A stretch of DNA of 64,000 nt from Sphingomonas phyllosphaerae (GCF_029623345.1 NZ_JAPYKH010000005.1:124001-188000); one strand, 5' to 3'. Numbered from the stretch's first letter, positions 1-12,482 are shown. The notes: generated by a model from the sequence alone, not told the origin. Made by a program: numbers and translations.

Positions 1-845
1 CGGCTTTCCTCCGCCTGCTGCTGCAGGAGGACCTCAACTTCCTGCTGACCAACCGCATCCCGCGGCGCTGGGCGACCAAACTGGTCGGCCGCATCGCCGC
101 GATCGAGCATCCGCTGGTGGCGCGACCCGCGCTGGCGGCATGGCGCTTCTTCTCGGATGTCGATCTCTCCGATGCCGCCAGCACCGAGTTCCGCTCGCTG
201 CGCGACGGCTTTATCCGCCGCCTGCGCTCCGGTGCGCGCGCCTATGACCGTGATCCGGCGACGCTGGCGAGCCCGTGCGACGCGATCCTCGGCGCGCACG
301 GCCGGATCGAAGGGGACCGCGTCTATCAGGTCAAGGGCTTCCCCTACCGGCTGGGCGAGCTGGTGCCCGATCCTGCGCTGGTGGAGCGCTTTCGGGATGG
401 CTGGTACGTGACGCTACGGCTCACCGCAGCGATGTATCACCGCTTCCACGCTCCCGCCGACTTGACGGTGGAGGGCGTGACCTATCTCTCGGGCGACTGC
501 TGGAACGTCAACCCGATCGCGCTGCGGCGGATCGAGCAGCTGTTCTGCCGCAACGAGCGCGCGGTGATCCAGGCAAGCGCCGGCGGGCGGCCGCTGCTGC
601 TGGTGCCGGTCGCGGCGATCCTGGTGGCGAGCATCCGGCTCGGCTTCCTCGACGTCGAGACCGTGCTGCGCGAGCAGGGCAGCGCACGCGTGGCCTGCGA
701 CGCGCGCATCGGGAAGGGAGAGGAGATGGGCTGGTTCGAGCACGGCTCGACCATCCTGCTGTTCCTGCCGCCCGCGGCGCGGCTGCGCGACGGGCTGCGG
801 CTCGGCGACACGATCCGCGCGGGGCAGGTGCTGGCGGATTGGTGA
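1..845 (+). CDS. psd: Phosphatidylserine decarboxylase (archaetidylserine-decarboxylase-like), 5'-truncated
   Basis: The frame is open from base 3 and enters from outside the window, so the N-terminus is missing. The visible part contains the family blocks LNFLLTNRIPRR, WRFFSDVDLSDA, KGFPY, MYHRFHAP and WNVNPIAL. Near the C-terminus is WFEHGST. In this family the proenzyme cleaves itself between the Gly and Ser of that motif (codons 743-748) and the Ser becomes the pyruvoyl cofactor. The enzyme would make phosphatidylethanolamine from phosphatidylserine at the inner membrane. It converges with acs, and a palindromic repeat lies between the two 3' ends. The family call is secure; the true start cannot be seen. 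Confidence 0.93.
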   Translation, partial: AFLRLLLQEDLNFLLTNRIPRRWATKLVGRIAAIEHPLVARPALAAWRFFSDVDLSDAASTEFRSLRDGFIRRLRSGARAYDRDPATLASPCDAILGAHGRIEGDRVYQVKGFPYRLGELVPDPALVERFRDGWYVTLRLTAAMYHRFHAPADLTVEGVTYLSGDCWNVNPIALRRIEQLFCRNERAVIQASAGGRPLLLVPVAAILVASIRLGFLDVETVLREQGSARVACDARIGKGEEMGWFEHGSTILLFLPPAARLRDGLRLGDTIRAGQVLADW

Positions 846-886
846 GGCGGGGGGCGGGTTGCCGCTTTAGCTTTTCCTGCTGGCGC

Positions 887-975
887 CATCCTGAGCTCGT
901 CTCAGGATCCACGGTGCCGCGTACCCAACGCCAAGGAGTGCGCGGATCGGTGGATCCTGAATTAAGTTCAGGATG
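887..975. repeat. Intergenic palindromic repeat, family A, copy 1
   Basis: The outer arms CATCCTGA (887-894) and TCAGGATG (968-975) are exact reverse complements. The pairing continues inward through CAGGATCCAC and GTGGATCCTG around a GC-rich centre. The element lies between the converging 3' ends of psd and acs. Related elements occur at 11271, 43391 and 50852. Confidence 0.85.
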
Positions 976-1017
976 ACGGAAAATAGTGAGAGGGAGGAGG
1001 GTAGCCCGCCCCCTCTC

Positions 1018-2946
<1,929 letters not shown>

Positions 2947-2989
2947 CGCTCGTACTCTCTCCTCGATCCTTGTCGTCGCCGCGCTGGCC

Positions 2990-3691
2990 TCAGCCCTCGG
3001 GCGGCAGCGGCGGCGTCTCGTCGCCCAGGTTGAGCCCGTGGCGCATCAGCATCGGCACGTTGGCGACCGCGAACAGCATCGTCACCGGGATCACCACCCA
3101 CACCTTGTAGATCGCCCACAGGTCCCAGCCGCGCTGGGCGCCGTACAGCGAAGCGGCGCCGCGCCACACCGCCTCGTTGGCGATCGCCATGGCGATGAAG
3201 AACAACACCCAATTAAGCGTCAGACGGTGCCAGCCGCGCTCGCTCAGCCCGGGATAGCTCGACCCTATCAGCTGCTGGAGCAAAGGACGCCCGGTCGCCG
3301 CGCCGAAGCCCAAGGTGGCGGCGAGCAGCGCGTAGACGATCGTCGGCTTGGTCTGGATGAAGCGCGGGTCGCGGAAATACATCGTCAGCCCGCCGAACAC
3401 GATCACCAGCCCGGCCGAAATCAGCAGCATCGGCGGCACGCGGCCGAGCTTGGCCTTGGCAATCACCAGCGCGACCACGCTCGCCAGCACGAAGGCGGCG
3501 GTGGCGACGATCACGCGCGCGAGCAGCAGCGCCTCGACCCGCCCGAGGTCCGACAATGCTGGCGTCACCGCCGCGACGAGCCGCCGCGCGCTCTCGCCCG
3601 GCAGTAGGAAGTTGACCGCGAAGAACACCGCGAGCGGGCCGTAATCGACCAAAGCGCGTGCGCCCGCCGACTCCTTCGGCGTCGCGCTCAC
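2990..3691 (-). CDS. yciB: Inner-membrane septation protein A (YciB/IspZ family)
   Basis: This 233-residue protein is almost entirely hydrophobic, with about five or six predicted membrane segments. It carries family-typical stretches such as [19 protein letters not shown] and LTLNWVLFF followed by NEAVWR. The GTG start at 3691 overlaps the ftsY stop in a GTGA, so the two are probably translationally coupled. The frame stays open further upstream inside ftsY, but that extension is arginine-rich antisense-like sequence and not part of the protein. YciB proteins have been tied to cell-envelope synthesis and septation; the exact role here is inferred from the family only. Confidence 0.88.
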   Translation of the reverse strand: MSATPKESAGARALVDYGPLAVFFAVNFLLPGESARRLVAAVTPALSDLGRVEALLLARVIVATAAFVLASVVALVIAKAKLGRVPPMLLISAGLVIVFGGLTMYFRDPRFIQTKPTIVYALLAATLGFGAATGRPLLQQLIGSSYPGLSERGWHRLTLNWVLFFIAMAIANEAVWRGAASLYGAQRGWDLWAIYKVWVVIPVTMLFAVANVPMLMRHGLNLGDETPPLPPEG

Positions 3692-4620
3692 TTGCGCGGC
3701 CCCGTGTCGACGCCGGCGATGATGCGGCTGACCTCGCGCGCGTCGAACGGGCGCAGGTCGTCCATCTGCTCGCCGACACCAATGGCGTGGATCGGCAGGC
3801 CGTAGCGCTCCGCCGCCGCCACCAGCACGCCGCCGCGCGCGGTGCCGTCGAGCTTGGTCATGACGAGCCCGGTGACCCCCGCCACCTCCTTGAACACCTC
3901 GATCTGGTTGAGCGCGTTCTGCCCCGTGGTCGCGTCGAGCACGAGCAACACGTCGTGCGGCGCGGCGGGGTTGAGCCGGCCGAGCACGCGACGGATCTTG
4001 GCGAGCTCGTCCATCAGCTCGCGCTTGTTCTGGAGCCGGCCGGCGGTGTCGACGATCAGCACGTCGGTGCCGATCTCGGTCGCCTTCTTCACCGCGTCCC
4101 ACACGATCCCGGCGGCATCGCCACCCTCGGGACCGGTGACGATCGGCACGCCGATCCGCTCCGCCCAGGTACGAAGCTGGCCGATCGCGGCGGCGCGGAA
4201 GGTGTCGCCCGCGGCGAGCATCACCTGATAGTCCTGCTCCAGGAACAGATGCGCCAGCTTGGCGATCGTGGTGGTCTTGCCCGAGCCGTTGACGCCGATC
4301 ACCAGTACCACCTGCGGGCGCGGGAAGGCATCGATGCCGAGCGGCTTGGCGACCTGCGCCAGCACCTTCTCCACTTCCTCGGCGACGACGAGGCGGATGC
4401 CGAGCTCCTCCATGTTGCGCTCGAACGTGCCCTCGGCGAGCCGCGCGCGGACCCGGCCCGCGGTCTCCGGGCCGAGGTCGGAGCCGATCAGCGCCTCCTC
4501 GACCTCGTCGAGCGTATGCTCCTCGAGCCGCGCGCCGCCGAGGCCGGCGAGGTTGCCGACCAGCCGGTCGGAGGTGCGGCGGAAGCCGCCCAGCAGCTTG
4601 TCGTGCCAGCTCGTGCTCAT
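3688..4620 (-). CDS. ftsY: Signal recognition particle receptor FtsY
   Basis: A 310-residue SRP GTPase that receives the SRP-ribosome complex at the inner membrane. It has an N-terminal helical bundle (about 1-90) and an NG domain with GVNGSGKTT at 109-117, DTFRAAA, DTAGR and TKLDG. The long acidic A domain of E. coli FtsY is absent, which is normal in alphaproteobacteria. The ATG overlaps the end of mtaB by 4 bases and the stop overlaps the GTG of yciB, so mtaB-ftsY-yciB looks like one transcript. Confidence 0.97.
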   Translation of the reverse strand: MSTSWHDKLLGGFRRTSDRLVGNLAGLGGARLEEHTLDEVEEALIGSDLGPETAGRVRARLAEGTFERNMEELGIRLVVAEEVEKVLAQVAKPLGIDAFPRPQVVLVIGVNGSGKTTTIAKLAHLFLEQDYQVMLAAGDTFRAAAIGQLRTWAERIGVPIVTGPEGGDAAGIVWDAVKKATEIGTDVLIVDTAGRLQNKRELMDELAKIRRVLGRLNPAAPHDVLLVLDATTGQNALNQIEVFKEVAGVTGLVMTKLDGTARGGVLVAAAERYGLPIHAIGVGEQMDDLRPFDAREVSRIIAGVDTGPRK

Positions 4621-5801
4621 GCGATGGTTCCGGTGAGATGGTCGGGCGCGGCGGCGACGATCGCGACGTCGTGCACGCTGCCGACGGGGAGGGGGGCGGC
4701 GAGGCGGACCTCGCTGAAGTCGGGGGCGTGGCCGCGGTCGCCAGGACGCTCGACCAGCACGCGCTGCACCGTGCCGACCTGGCGCACGAGCCGGCGCGCG
4801 AGCCGCGCGGCCGAGGCCGCGCGCAACGTCGCGGCGCGGGCGCGTGCGACTTCCGGCTCGACCTGCGGCATGCGCGCCGCCGGCGTGCCCGCGCGCGGCG
4901 AGTAGGGAAAGACGTGAGCGTGGGAGATGTCGGCCTCGTCGACCAGCGCGAGCGTGTTGGCGAACATCGGCTCGTCCTCGGTCGGGAAGCCTGCGATCAG
5001 GTCGGCGCCGATCGCGAGTTCGGGGCGCGCGGCGCGCAGCCGCTCGACCAGCGCGAGCGCCTCGGCGCGGCGGTGCCGCCGGCGCATGCGCTTGAGAATG
5101 AGGTCGTCCCCCGCCTGCAGCGAAAGGTGGACGTGCGGCATCACCCGCGGCTCCTGCGTGAGCAGCGCGAACAGCGCGTCGTCGATCACGTGCGGGTCGA
5201 GCGAGGAGAGGCGGACTCGCTCAAGCCCGGGCACGCCGGCGAGCAGCCGCTCGACCAGCGCGGCGAGGCCGGCGCCTCGGTCGTCGTAGCTGGCGAGGTC
5301 GACGCCGCTCAGCACCACCTCGCGCTGCCCCGCCTCGACCAGCGCCGCGACGCGCGGGACGATCTCGGCGATTGCGTCGCTGCGGCTTGCGCCGCGACCC
5401 TGCGGGATGGCGCAGAAGGTGCAGGCATGGTCACAGCCGTTCTGCACGCCGACGAAGGCGCGGGTCTGCGCGCGCGGCCGCGGCGCATTGCCGCGCGCGC
5501 TACCCCAGCTGGCCGGCAGCAGCTTGGCGGCGTTGGGTACGAGGCGGTCAACTTCGGGCATGGCGGCAAAGGCGGCGCGATCCATTTCGGCAGCGCAGCC
5601 GGTGACGACCAGCTCGGCGTGCGGCAGGCGACGCCGCAGCCGGCGCACCGCGGCGCGCGTGTCGCGCATCGCCTGGTTGGTGACCCCGCAGCCGTTTACC
5701 ACCACCACCCCCGCGTCGGCGAGCTGGCGGATCGCCTCGCTCTCGGCGATGTTGAGGCGGCAGCCGAGCGTCACGACCTCGGGCTGGGGAACGGCGGACA
5801 T
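4617..5801 (-). CDS. mtaB: tRNA (t6A37-C2)-methylthiotransferase MtaB
   Basis: A 394-residue radical-SAM methylthiotransferase that converts t6A37 to ms2t6A37 in tRNAs reading ANN codons. The N-terminal UPF0004 domain has Cys14 (GCRLN), Cys38 and Cys69 for one iron-sulfur cluster. The radical-SAM motif CDHACTFC gives Cys123, Cys127 and Cys130. A C-terminal TRAM-like segment follows. The start chosen is the ATG at 5801; the open frame runs upstream to 5930, but that part is low-complexity and unlike the family. The gene overlaps ftsY by 4 bases, a frequent pairing in alphaproteobacteria. Confidence 0.93.
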   Translation of the reverse strand: MSAVPQPEVVTLGCRLNIAESEAIRQLADAGVVVVNGCGVTNQAMRDTRAAVRRLRRRLPHAELVVTGCAAEMDRAAFAAMPEVDRLVPNAAKLLPASWGSARGNAPRPRAQTRAFVGVQNGCDHACTFCAIPQGRGASRSDAIAEIVPRVAALVEAGQREVVLSGVDLASYDDRGAGLAALVERLLAGVPGLERVRLSSLDPHVIDDALFALLTQEPRVMPHVHLSLQAGDDLILKRMRRRHRRAEALALVERLRAARPELAIGADLIAGFPTEDEPMFANTLALVDEADISHAHVFPYSPRAGTPAARMPQVEPEVARARAATLRAASAARLARRLVRQVGTVQRVLVERPGDRGHAPDFSEVRLAAPLPVGSVHDVAIVAAAPDHLTGTIA

Positions 5802-5911
5802 GGCGCGCGATCTAGGGGGCGCGGCGGGCGAAGTCGACCCTATGGTGTGTCGGGCGGAAACACGATCTGCCCCGCATCGCGGGTAGGGCGAGCGCGGCGC
5901 GCCAGCGCGGT

Positions 5912-5963
5912 GGTGGAGGGGGCTCGCCACGAAGCACTACGCCCGCGGAGGTCCCCCTCCACC
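5912..5963. repeat. Inverted repeat, 11-bp perfect arms
   Basis: GGTGGAGGGGG at 5912-5922 is the exact reverse complement of 5953-5963, with a 30-base loop. It lies in the 215-base gap between the stop of the lipid-kinase gene and the start of mtaB, both on the minus strand. It could end the kinase transcript, but no U-run follows. Apart from this repeat I see nothing else in the gap. Confidence 0.7.
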
Positions 5964-6016
5964 CCCGACATCACCGGCGGTCAGCCTCCGCGCGAACGGG
6001 GAGGATCACGATGTGC

Positions 6017-6904
6017 TCACCCCCGCGGTGCCATCACCTCGATCACTCCCGCCGCGACATGGGCGGTGACCGGCGTGTGCGCCAGCACCTCGCCGTCGAT
6101 CGAGATCGGCAGCGGCGGGTCGCTGCGCACGCGGATCGACGTGCCCGAGAAGGTCACCACCTCGTGGTGGCGCTCGTCGCGGCCGAGCCAGCTCGCCGCC
6201 CAATTCTTTACCAGCCGGCGCTTGTAATGACCCGTCACCACCTGGACGACGATCTTGCCCGAGTCGACCGCGGCCTCGTCCACCAGCCAGGTGCCACCAT
6301 GGTACGGGCCGTTCGAGATCCGCACCTCGACCGCCTTGAGCTTCTGCTCGCCCTTGCCGTCACCCGCGTCGACGTAGAGCGTGAACGGGCGAAAGCGGGT
6401 CAGCTGATAGCCCGCCCAACCGAGATAGCCGAGCCGCCCCGCCACCTTCTTGAGCCGGTGCGGCACCGTCTCGGCGATCTGCGGGCTCAGCCCCATCGCG
6501 GCGCAATTCGCGAAATAATCGTCGTCGATCATGCCGAGATCGATCCGCCGCGGCGCGCCGGTGCGGAACACCTCGATCGCGCCATCAATGTCGAGCGGCA
6601 GGCCGAGCGTGCGCGCGAAGCTGTTGGCGGTGCCGAGCGGCAGTACGCCGAGCATCACGTCATGCCCGACCATCAGGTCGACCAGCCCGCTGATGGTGCC
6701 GTCCCCGCCGCCGAGGATGAGCAGGTCGGGCTTCTTCTCCAGCGCCTTGCGCACGGTGCGGTCGAGGTGCTCGGGATTCTTGACGGCGTGCGGCTCGACC
6801 TTGAACGGCAGCTCGCGCAGGCGCCGGCAGGCGCGGCGGAACAGCTTGCGCCCGCGCCGCGACTTGGCGTTGACGACGAGCGCGGCGGAGCGGATCTCTC
6901 TCAT
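6017..6904 (-). CDS. Diacylglycerol/lipid kinase family protein (YegS/BmrU type)
   Basis: A 295-residue protein with the DAGK catalytic domain: N-terminal VVNAKSRRG, the ATP-binding loop GGGDGT at 65-70, then PLGTANSFAR. A second beta-sandwich domain ends in the family feature SIDGE. It would phosphorylate a lipid alcohol at the inner membrane; the substrate cannot be read from the sequence. The ATG at 6904 is preceded by only 78 bases shared with the divergent hemB, so both promoters must lie there. The frame continues open beyond 6904 inside hemB, but that part is antisense and is not included. Confidence 0.88.
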   Translation of the reverse strand: MREIRSAALVVNAKSRRGRKLFRRACRRLRELPFKVEPHAVKNPEHLDRTVRKALEKKPDLLILGGGDGTISGLVDLMVGHDVMLGVLPLGTANSFARTLGLPLDIDGAIEVFRTGAPRRIDLGMIDDDYFANCAAMGLSPQIAETVPHRLKKVAGRLGYLGWAGYQLTRFRPFTLYVDAGDGKGEQKLKAVEVRISNGPYHGGTWLVDEAAVDSGKIVVQVVTGHYKRRLVKNWAASWLGRDERHHEVVTFSGTSIRVRSDPPLPISIDGEVLAHTPVTAHVAAGVIEVMAPRG

Positions 6905-6943
6905 ATGCGGGCTAACGCGCGAGCGGGCGTTCCGCTGCCGTAA

Positions 6944-8501
<1,558 letters not shown>

Positions 8502-8505
<4 letters not shown>

Positions 8506-9035
8506 TCGAGACCGAGCGGCTCACCCTGCGCGGCTGGCGCGCGGAGGATGTCGAGTCCTTCCACGCGATCGCGCAGGACGCCGAGGTGATGCGCCACATC
8601 GGCCCGCCCGAGACGCGGCGCGAAAGCCGCCGCTTGTGGCGCCGCATGGCGGCGGCGCAGGCACGCTACGGCCATTGCTTCTGGGCGGTGGAGCGCCGCG
8701 CCGACCAGGCCTTCATCGGCCTGTGCGGACTGCTGCCGCTGCCGCGCCCGGTGCGAGGCGAGGTCGAGATCGGCTGGCGGCTCGGCCAGGCGCACTGGGG
8801 CCAGGGCTATGCGCATGAGGCGGCCTCCGCCTGCCTCGAATGGGCGTGGGAGCATCTCGACGTGCCGGCGATCGCGGCGGTGACCGTGCCCGGCAACACG
8901 CGCAGCCGCCTGCTGATGGAGCGGCTCGGCATGACGCGCGTGATCGGCGGCGACTTCGACCATCCCGAGCTGGATCCGGGCGATCCGCTGCGGCGCCATC
9001 TGCTCTATCGCATCGCCCGGCCGACGCGTGGCTGA
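8502..9035 (+). CDS. GNAT family N-acetyltransferase (RimJ/RimL-like), copy 2
   Basis: A 177-residue paralogue of the preceding gene. The shared architecture includes ETERLTLRGW at the N-terminus, WGQGYAHEA in the acetyl-CoA loop, NTRSRLLMERLGM and FDHPE near the end. The ATG overlaps the upstream stop in ATGA, and the 3' end overlaps the next gene by 8 bases. The pair most likely arose by tandem duplication followed by divergence. Substrate unknown. Confidence 0.87.
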
Positions 9036-11229
9036 GCCGCGGTCGGGACGCGGCGGCGTGGCGCCGCTGTTCGTCGCGACCATGCTAACGGGCTCGTTCC
9101 TGCTGTTCCTCGTGCAGCCGATGATCGCCCGGCTGGCGCTGCCGCGGCTCGGCGGCGCACCGGCGGTGTGGAACTCGGCCATGCTGGTCTACCAGGCGCT
9201 GCTGCTCGGCGGCTATGGCTACGCCCACCTGGTCAGCCGGCTCGCGCCGCGGCGCCAGCACGCGATCCATCTCGCGCTGCTGCTCGCCGCCTGTGCCTTC
9301 CTGCCGATCGGCCTGAGCGACCGCGCGTTGCCCGCCGACAACGAGCCCGCTTTGTGGGTGCCGTACCTGTTCGCGCTCTCGATCGGGCCGCTGTTCTTCG
9401 CCGTGTCGTCGCAGGCGCCCCTGATGCAGCGCTGGTACGAGCTGGCGCGGCCGGGCACCGACCCGTACCCGCTCTACGCCGCCTCCAATCTCGGCAGCTT
9501 CGCCGGGCTGATCGCCTTCCCGCTGCTGGTCGAGCCGCTGCTGCCGGTGACGCAGCAGCGCTGGCTGTGGAGCGGCGGCTATTTGCTGCTGGTCGCGCTC
9601 GTGCTGCTGTGCGCGACCCGGCTGCCGCCGCGCGCCACCTCCGCCGCCGACATCGCGCCGGCCGCGCCGGCGCCGCCGCGGGGGCGCGTGCTGCTCTGGG
9701 TTGTGCTCGGCCTGGTGCCCTCGGGCATGATGCTGGCGACCTCGACCTTCATCAGCACCGACCTTATCGCGATGCCGCTGCTGTGGGTAATCCCGCTCGC
9801 ATTGTACCTGCTCAGCTTCTCCATCGCCTTTGCGGCGCAGCGCTGGCTCGCGGACTCGCTGACGCGCGCGGCGCCGGTAACGATCCTGCTGTTCGGCGGC
9901 ATCATGATGGGCGGCTTCGCCAACAGGGCGACCGCGAGCACGCTGATGGCGCTGCTGCTGCTATTCATGATTTCGGTGGCGCTGCACACGCGCCTGTACC
10001 GGCTGCGCCCCGAGCCGGCGCGGCTGACCGGCTTCTATCTCGCCATGTCGGTCGGCGGCGCGCTGGGCGGGGTCTTTGCCGGGCTGGTGGCGCCGACCTT
10101 GTTCGACTGGACCTGGGAATATCCCATCCTGATCCTCGCCGCGGGTGCGCTGGTGCCGCAGGCGCCGCTCGCTGCCGGACTGCGCGCGCTCTGGGCGCGG
10201 CGCGGGGCACGCTGGGCCGCCGTCGCGGCGATCGCGCTCGCGCTGGCGGTGGTGGCGGGTGCGTTCGCGCATGAGGCGGGCGGGTTGCGCACGGTGCGCT
10301 ACACCGGCGCGACCTTCGCGGTGGTCGCCGCGGTTGGCCTGCTGACGCTCGGCGCGCGCGCGCCCTATCTGATGGTGCTGGCGAGCGCGCTGCTGCTGTT
10401 CGGCGGGTTCCGCTCGCTGTCACTCTCGCTCGAGCCCGGGGCAAGGCTGCGCAGCTATTTCGGTGTCTACACGCTGGTGGAGGAGCCCCGCCGACGCACC
10501 CTGGTCCACGGAACGACGCTGCACGGCGTCCAGCTCACCGGCACGGCCGCGCGCGAGCGCACGCCGACGAGCTATTACACCCCCGCCACTGGGGTGGGTC
10601 GCGCGATGCGGGCGGTGCCGCTGTTGTTCGGCGACACGGCGAGGATCGGCGTGGTCGGGCTCGGGACCGGGACGCTCGCCTGCTACGCGCGGCCCGGTCA
10701 GCGCTGGCGCTTCTACGAGATCGACCCGGCCATGGCCGAGCTCAGCCGCACGCACCGCTTCACCTTCCTAGCGGATTGCATGCCGGACGCGGCCATCGAG
10801 TTGGGTGATGCGCGCGTGTCGCTCGAGCGCGCCCCGACGGCGAGCCTCGATCTGCTCGCGCTCGACGCTTTCTCCTCGGACGCGGTGCCGATGCACCTGC
10901 TGACGCGCGAGGCGTTCGCGGTCTACGCCCGCGTGTTGGCACACAATGGCGTGCTAGCGGTGCATATCTCGAACCGCTTCATCGATCTCGGACCCGTCGT
11001 CGCAGCGGCAGCGCGTGCGGGGGGGTGGCGCGCGCTCATCCTCAACCATGTTCCGGCCGACGGGGAAGAGGAGGGCACGCCCTCCTCCTGGATCGTGCTG
11101 ACGCGCGATCCGTGGACGCAGGCACTGCTCGCGGGTGACGATGGCGACTGGCACATGCTGCGCCGGCGCCCGGGCTTCGCGCCGTGGACCGACGATTATG
11201 CGACCATCCTTCCGCTGCTGCGATATTGA
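9028..11229 (+). CDS. Membrane-anchored spermidine-synthase-like fusion protein
   Basis: 733 residues. Roughly the first 470 form about a dozen hydrophobic segments (for example TMLTGSFLLFLVQP, GLVPSGMMLATSTF and FYLAMSVGGALGGVFAGLV). The C-terminal third is a Rossmann methyltransferase/spermidine-synthase fold with VVGLGTGTLACY, YEIDP and LDAFSSDAVPMHLLTREAF. This matches the proteins annotated as fused MFS/spermidine synthase. Whether it makes polyamines is unknown; the acidic active-site region is present but the substrate pocket cannot be judged. The GTG start at 9028 lies inside the 3' end of the GNAT gene. Confidence 0.85.
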   Translation: MAEPRSGRGGVAPLFVATMLTGSFLLFLVQPMIARLALPRLGGAPAVWNSAMLVYQALLLGGYGYAHLVSRLAPRRQHAIHLALLLAACAFLPIGLSDRALPADNEPALWVPYLFALSIGPLFFAVSSQAPLMQRWYELARPGTDPYPLYAASNLGSFAGLIAFPLLVEPLLPVTQQRWLWSGGYLLLVALVLLCATRLPPRATSAADIAPAAPAPPRGRVLLWVVLGLVPSGMMLATSTFISTDLIAMPLLWVIPLALYLLSFSIAFAAQRWLADSLTRAAPVTILLFGGIMMGGFANRATASTLMALLLLFMISVALHTRLYRLRPEPARLTGFYLAMSVGGALGGVFAGLVAPTLFDWTWEYPILILAAGALVPQAPLAAGLRALWARRGARWAAVAAIALALAVVAGAFAHEAGGLRTVRYTGATFAVVAAVGLLTLGARAPYLMVLASALLLFGGFRSLSLSLEPGARLRSYFGVYTLVEEPRRRTLVHGTTLHGVQLTGTAARERTPTSYYTPATGVGRAMRAVPLLFGDTARIGVVGLGTGTLACYARPGQRWRFYEIDPAMAELSRTHRFTFLADCMPDAAIELGDARVSLERAPTASLDLLALDAFSSDAVPMHLLTREAFAVYARVLAHNGVLAVHISNRFIDLGPVVAAAARAGGWRALILNHVPADGEEEGTPSSWIVLTRDPWTQALLAGDDGDWHMLRRRPGFAPWTDDYATILPLLRY

Positions 11230-11270
11230 GCGGGCGAGGCATTGCGAAGAACTGGCCCGCCCTCTCGCGT

Positions 11271-11358
11271 CATCCTGGACTAGGTTCAGGTTCGACCTTT
11301 CGGCACATGCCGGCCGCCGGGCACGCCGGCCGGTAGAGCCTTGGACGAGGTTAGGATG
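11271..11358. repeat. Intergenic palindromic repeat, family A, copy 2 (degenerate)
   Basis: The outer arms CATCCTGGACTAGGTT and the reverse complement of GGACGAGGTTAGGATG resemble the other family A elements but with more mismatches. The centre contains its own GC-rich hairpin (CCGGCC and GGCCGG around 11311-11333). It separates the converging ends of the spermidine-synthase-like gene and the lipoprotein gene. Confidence 0.65.
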
Positions 11359-11403
11359 GCGCTGGCCAATAAGCTCACGCGAACTTCGCGCTTCGCGCCC
11401 GGG

Positions 11404-11934
11404 TCAGCCGCTCGGCAGCGAGGCGGCGAGCGCGTCGATACGGCGGGTCTGGGTCGCGGCGGTGGCGCGCGCCGCATCCAGCGCCTGCTCGAGCGCGGGA
11501 TAAGCGGGCTGCAGCGCCTGCGCGCGTGCCGCGGCGAGTTCCTCGAGCTGGTTGAGCGAGTCGGCGTAGGCCGAGCGCAGCGAGTCGAGCTCGGCGATCG
11601 CGGTCTGCGCGTCGAGCCAGCGCTCGCTGCCGGCCGCCGCGCGCCGGGCCGCGGAGGCCCGAGTGGCGGCGCGCTCGGCCGCGACGTCGAAGTCGCGCGC
11701 CGCGCTGGCGCGCGCCGCAGCGATGGTACCGAGCCGCGCGTCGAGCCCAGGATCGGCAGCGACCGGCGACGGCGGCGGCGTGGCGGGCTCCTCGAAGCCG
11801 AGCTTCTCGACCGGTCGCGGCGCGAGGGAAGGATAACCGCTCATGTCGGCGCCGCAGCCGGCCAGCGACAGCAAAGCAGCGGCTATCAGCGGGAGGGTGG
11901 CGAGCGGCGACGGGGTTCGCGGAAAACGTGGCAT
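11404..11934 (-). CDS. Putative lipoprotein, helical, unknown function
   Basis: This 176-residue protein starts with a lipoprotein signal ending in LLSLAGC, with Cys27 as the predicted lipidated residue. The rest is rich in Ala, Arg and Glu and looks mostly alpha-helical, possibly coiled-coil (for example ELDSLRSAYADSLNQLEEL). I do not recognise a family. The ATG at 11934 gives a normal signal peptide; the frame stays open upstream through the tRNA region, which cannot be coding. It probably sits in the outer membrane or the outer leaflet of the inner membrane. Confidence 0.72.
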   Translation of the reverse strand: MPRFPRTPSPLATLPLIAAALLSLAGCGADMSGYPSLAPRPVEKLGFEEPATPPPSPVAADPGLDARLGTIAAARASAARDFDVAAERAATRASAARRAAAGSERWLDAQTAIAELDSLRSAYADSLNQLEELAAARAQALQPAYPALEQALDAARATAATQTRRIDALAASLPSG

Positions 11935-12017
11935 GCGATCTGCGTAGAGGCGCGAAAAACTTACCGCAACGCTCTTGCGCCCCCGACCGGCGGCGTCTAA
12001 CAGCGCCGCTCCATTGC

Positions 12018-12094
12018 GCGCCCGTAGCTCAGCTGGATAGAGCATCAGACTACGAATCTGAGGGTCGGACGTTCGAATCGTTCCGGGCGCGCCA
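12018..12094 (+). tRNA. tRNA-Arg (anticodon ACG), copy 1
   Basis: 77 bases with CCA encoded. The acceptor stem GCGCCCG pairs with CGGGCGC, the D arm is AGCTCAGCTGGATAGAGC, and the anticodon stem TCAGA/TCTGA encloses the loop CTACGAA with anticodon ACG. The T arm is GGACGTTCGAATCGTTC. The first anticodon base is expected to become inosine to read CGN codons. Confidence 0.97.
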
Positions 12095-12148
12095 ATGGAT
12101 GCCCACCGCGAGGTGGGGCAGACGGTCGGCTTCATGCCATGCCGCGAT

Positions 12149-12225
12149 GCGCCCGTAGCTCAGCTGGATAGAGCATCAGACTACGAATCTGAGGGTCGGA
12201 CGTTCGAATCGTTCCGGGCGCGCCA
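12149..12225 (+). tRNA. tRNA-Arg (anticodon ACG), copy 2
   Basis: Identical over 77 bases to the copy 54 bases upstream, including the encoded CCA. The pair is probably cotranscribed. The identity suggests a recent duplication or gene conversion. Confidence 0.97.
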
Positions 12226-12299
12226 CCGTTCACCGCCGCAGCGCGGGCGGGAGCGGGTCGGTGTTGACCCGTCTTCGTCGCATTCGGGGAACCCCGGCG

Positions 12300-12482
12300 T
12301 CAGGCGCCGCTGACCTTCTGGCCGCTACTGTCGGACCCGGTCGCGTCCATCTTCTTCGTCGCCGCCTTCTTCGCGCCCGTCCCGGTATCGCCGCCGCGTC
12401 CGGTGCCGAGACTGCCGCGCGCGCCGGCACCGACGTTTGTGGTGATCGCACCCGGACTACCGCCCGCGCCTTTCTGTGCCAT
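12300..12482 (-). CDS. Small Gly/Ala/Thr/Lys-rich protein, hypothetical
   Basis: A 60-residue frame beginning MAQKGAGGSPGA, with a basic stretch GAKKAATKKM. Nearly all its third codon positions are G or C, as in real genes of this genome. A GGAG lies upstream of the ATG, but about 12-14 bases away, which is long. There is no signal peptide and no membrane segment. It lies alone between tRNA-Arg and tRNA-Ser. I do not recognise it; it could be a small basic protein or a chance open frame. Confidence 0.45.
   Translation of the reverse strand: MAQKGAGGSPGAITTNVGAGARGSLGTGRGGDTGTGAKKAATKKMDATGSDSSGQKVSGA

Noticed and set aside
3688-4620. FtsY as N-terminally truncated
   Set aside because: Alphaproteobacterial FtsY commonly lacks the acidic A domain, and the ATG overlaps the mtaB stop neatly.
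12018-12225. Twin tRNA-Arg genes as an integration (attL/attR) pair
   Set aside because: The 54-base spacer holds no gene, and both copies are complete with CCA; plain duplication suffices.
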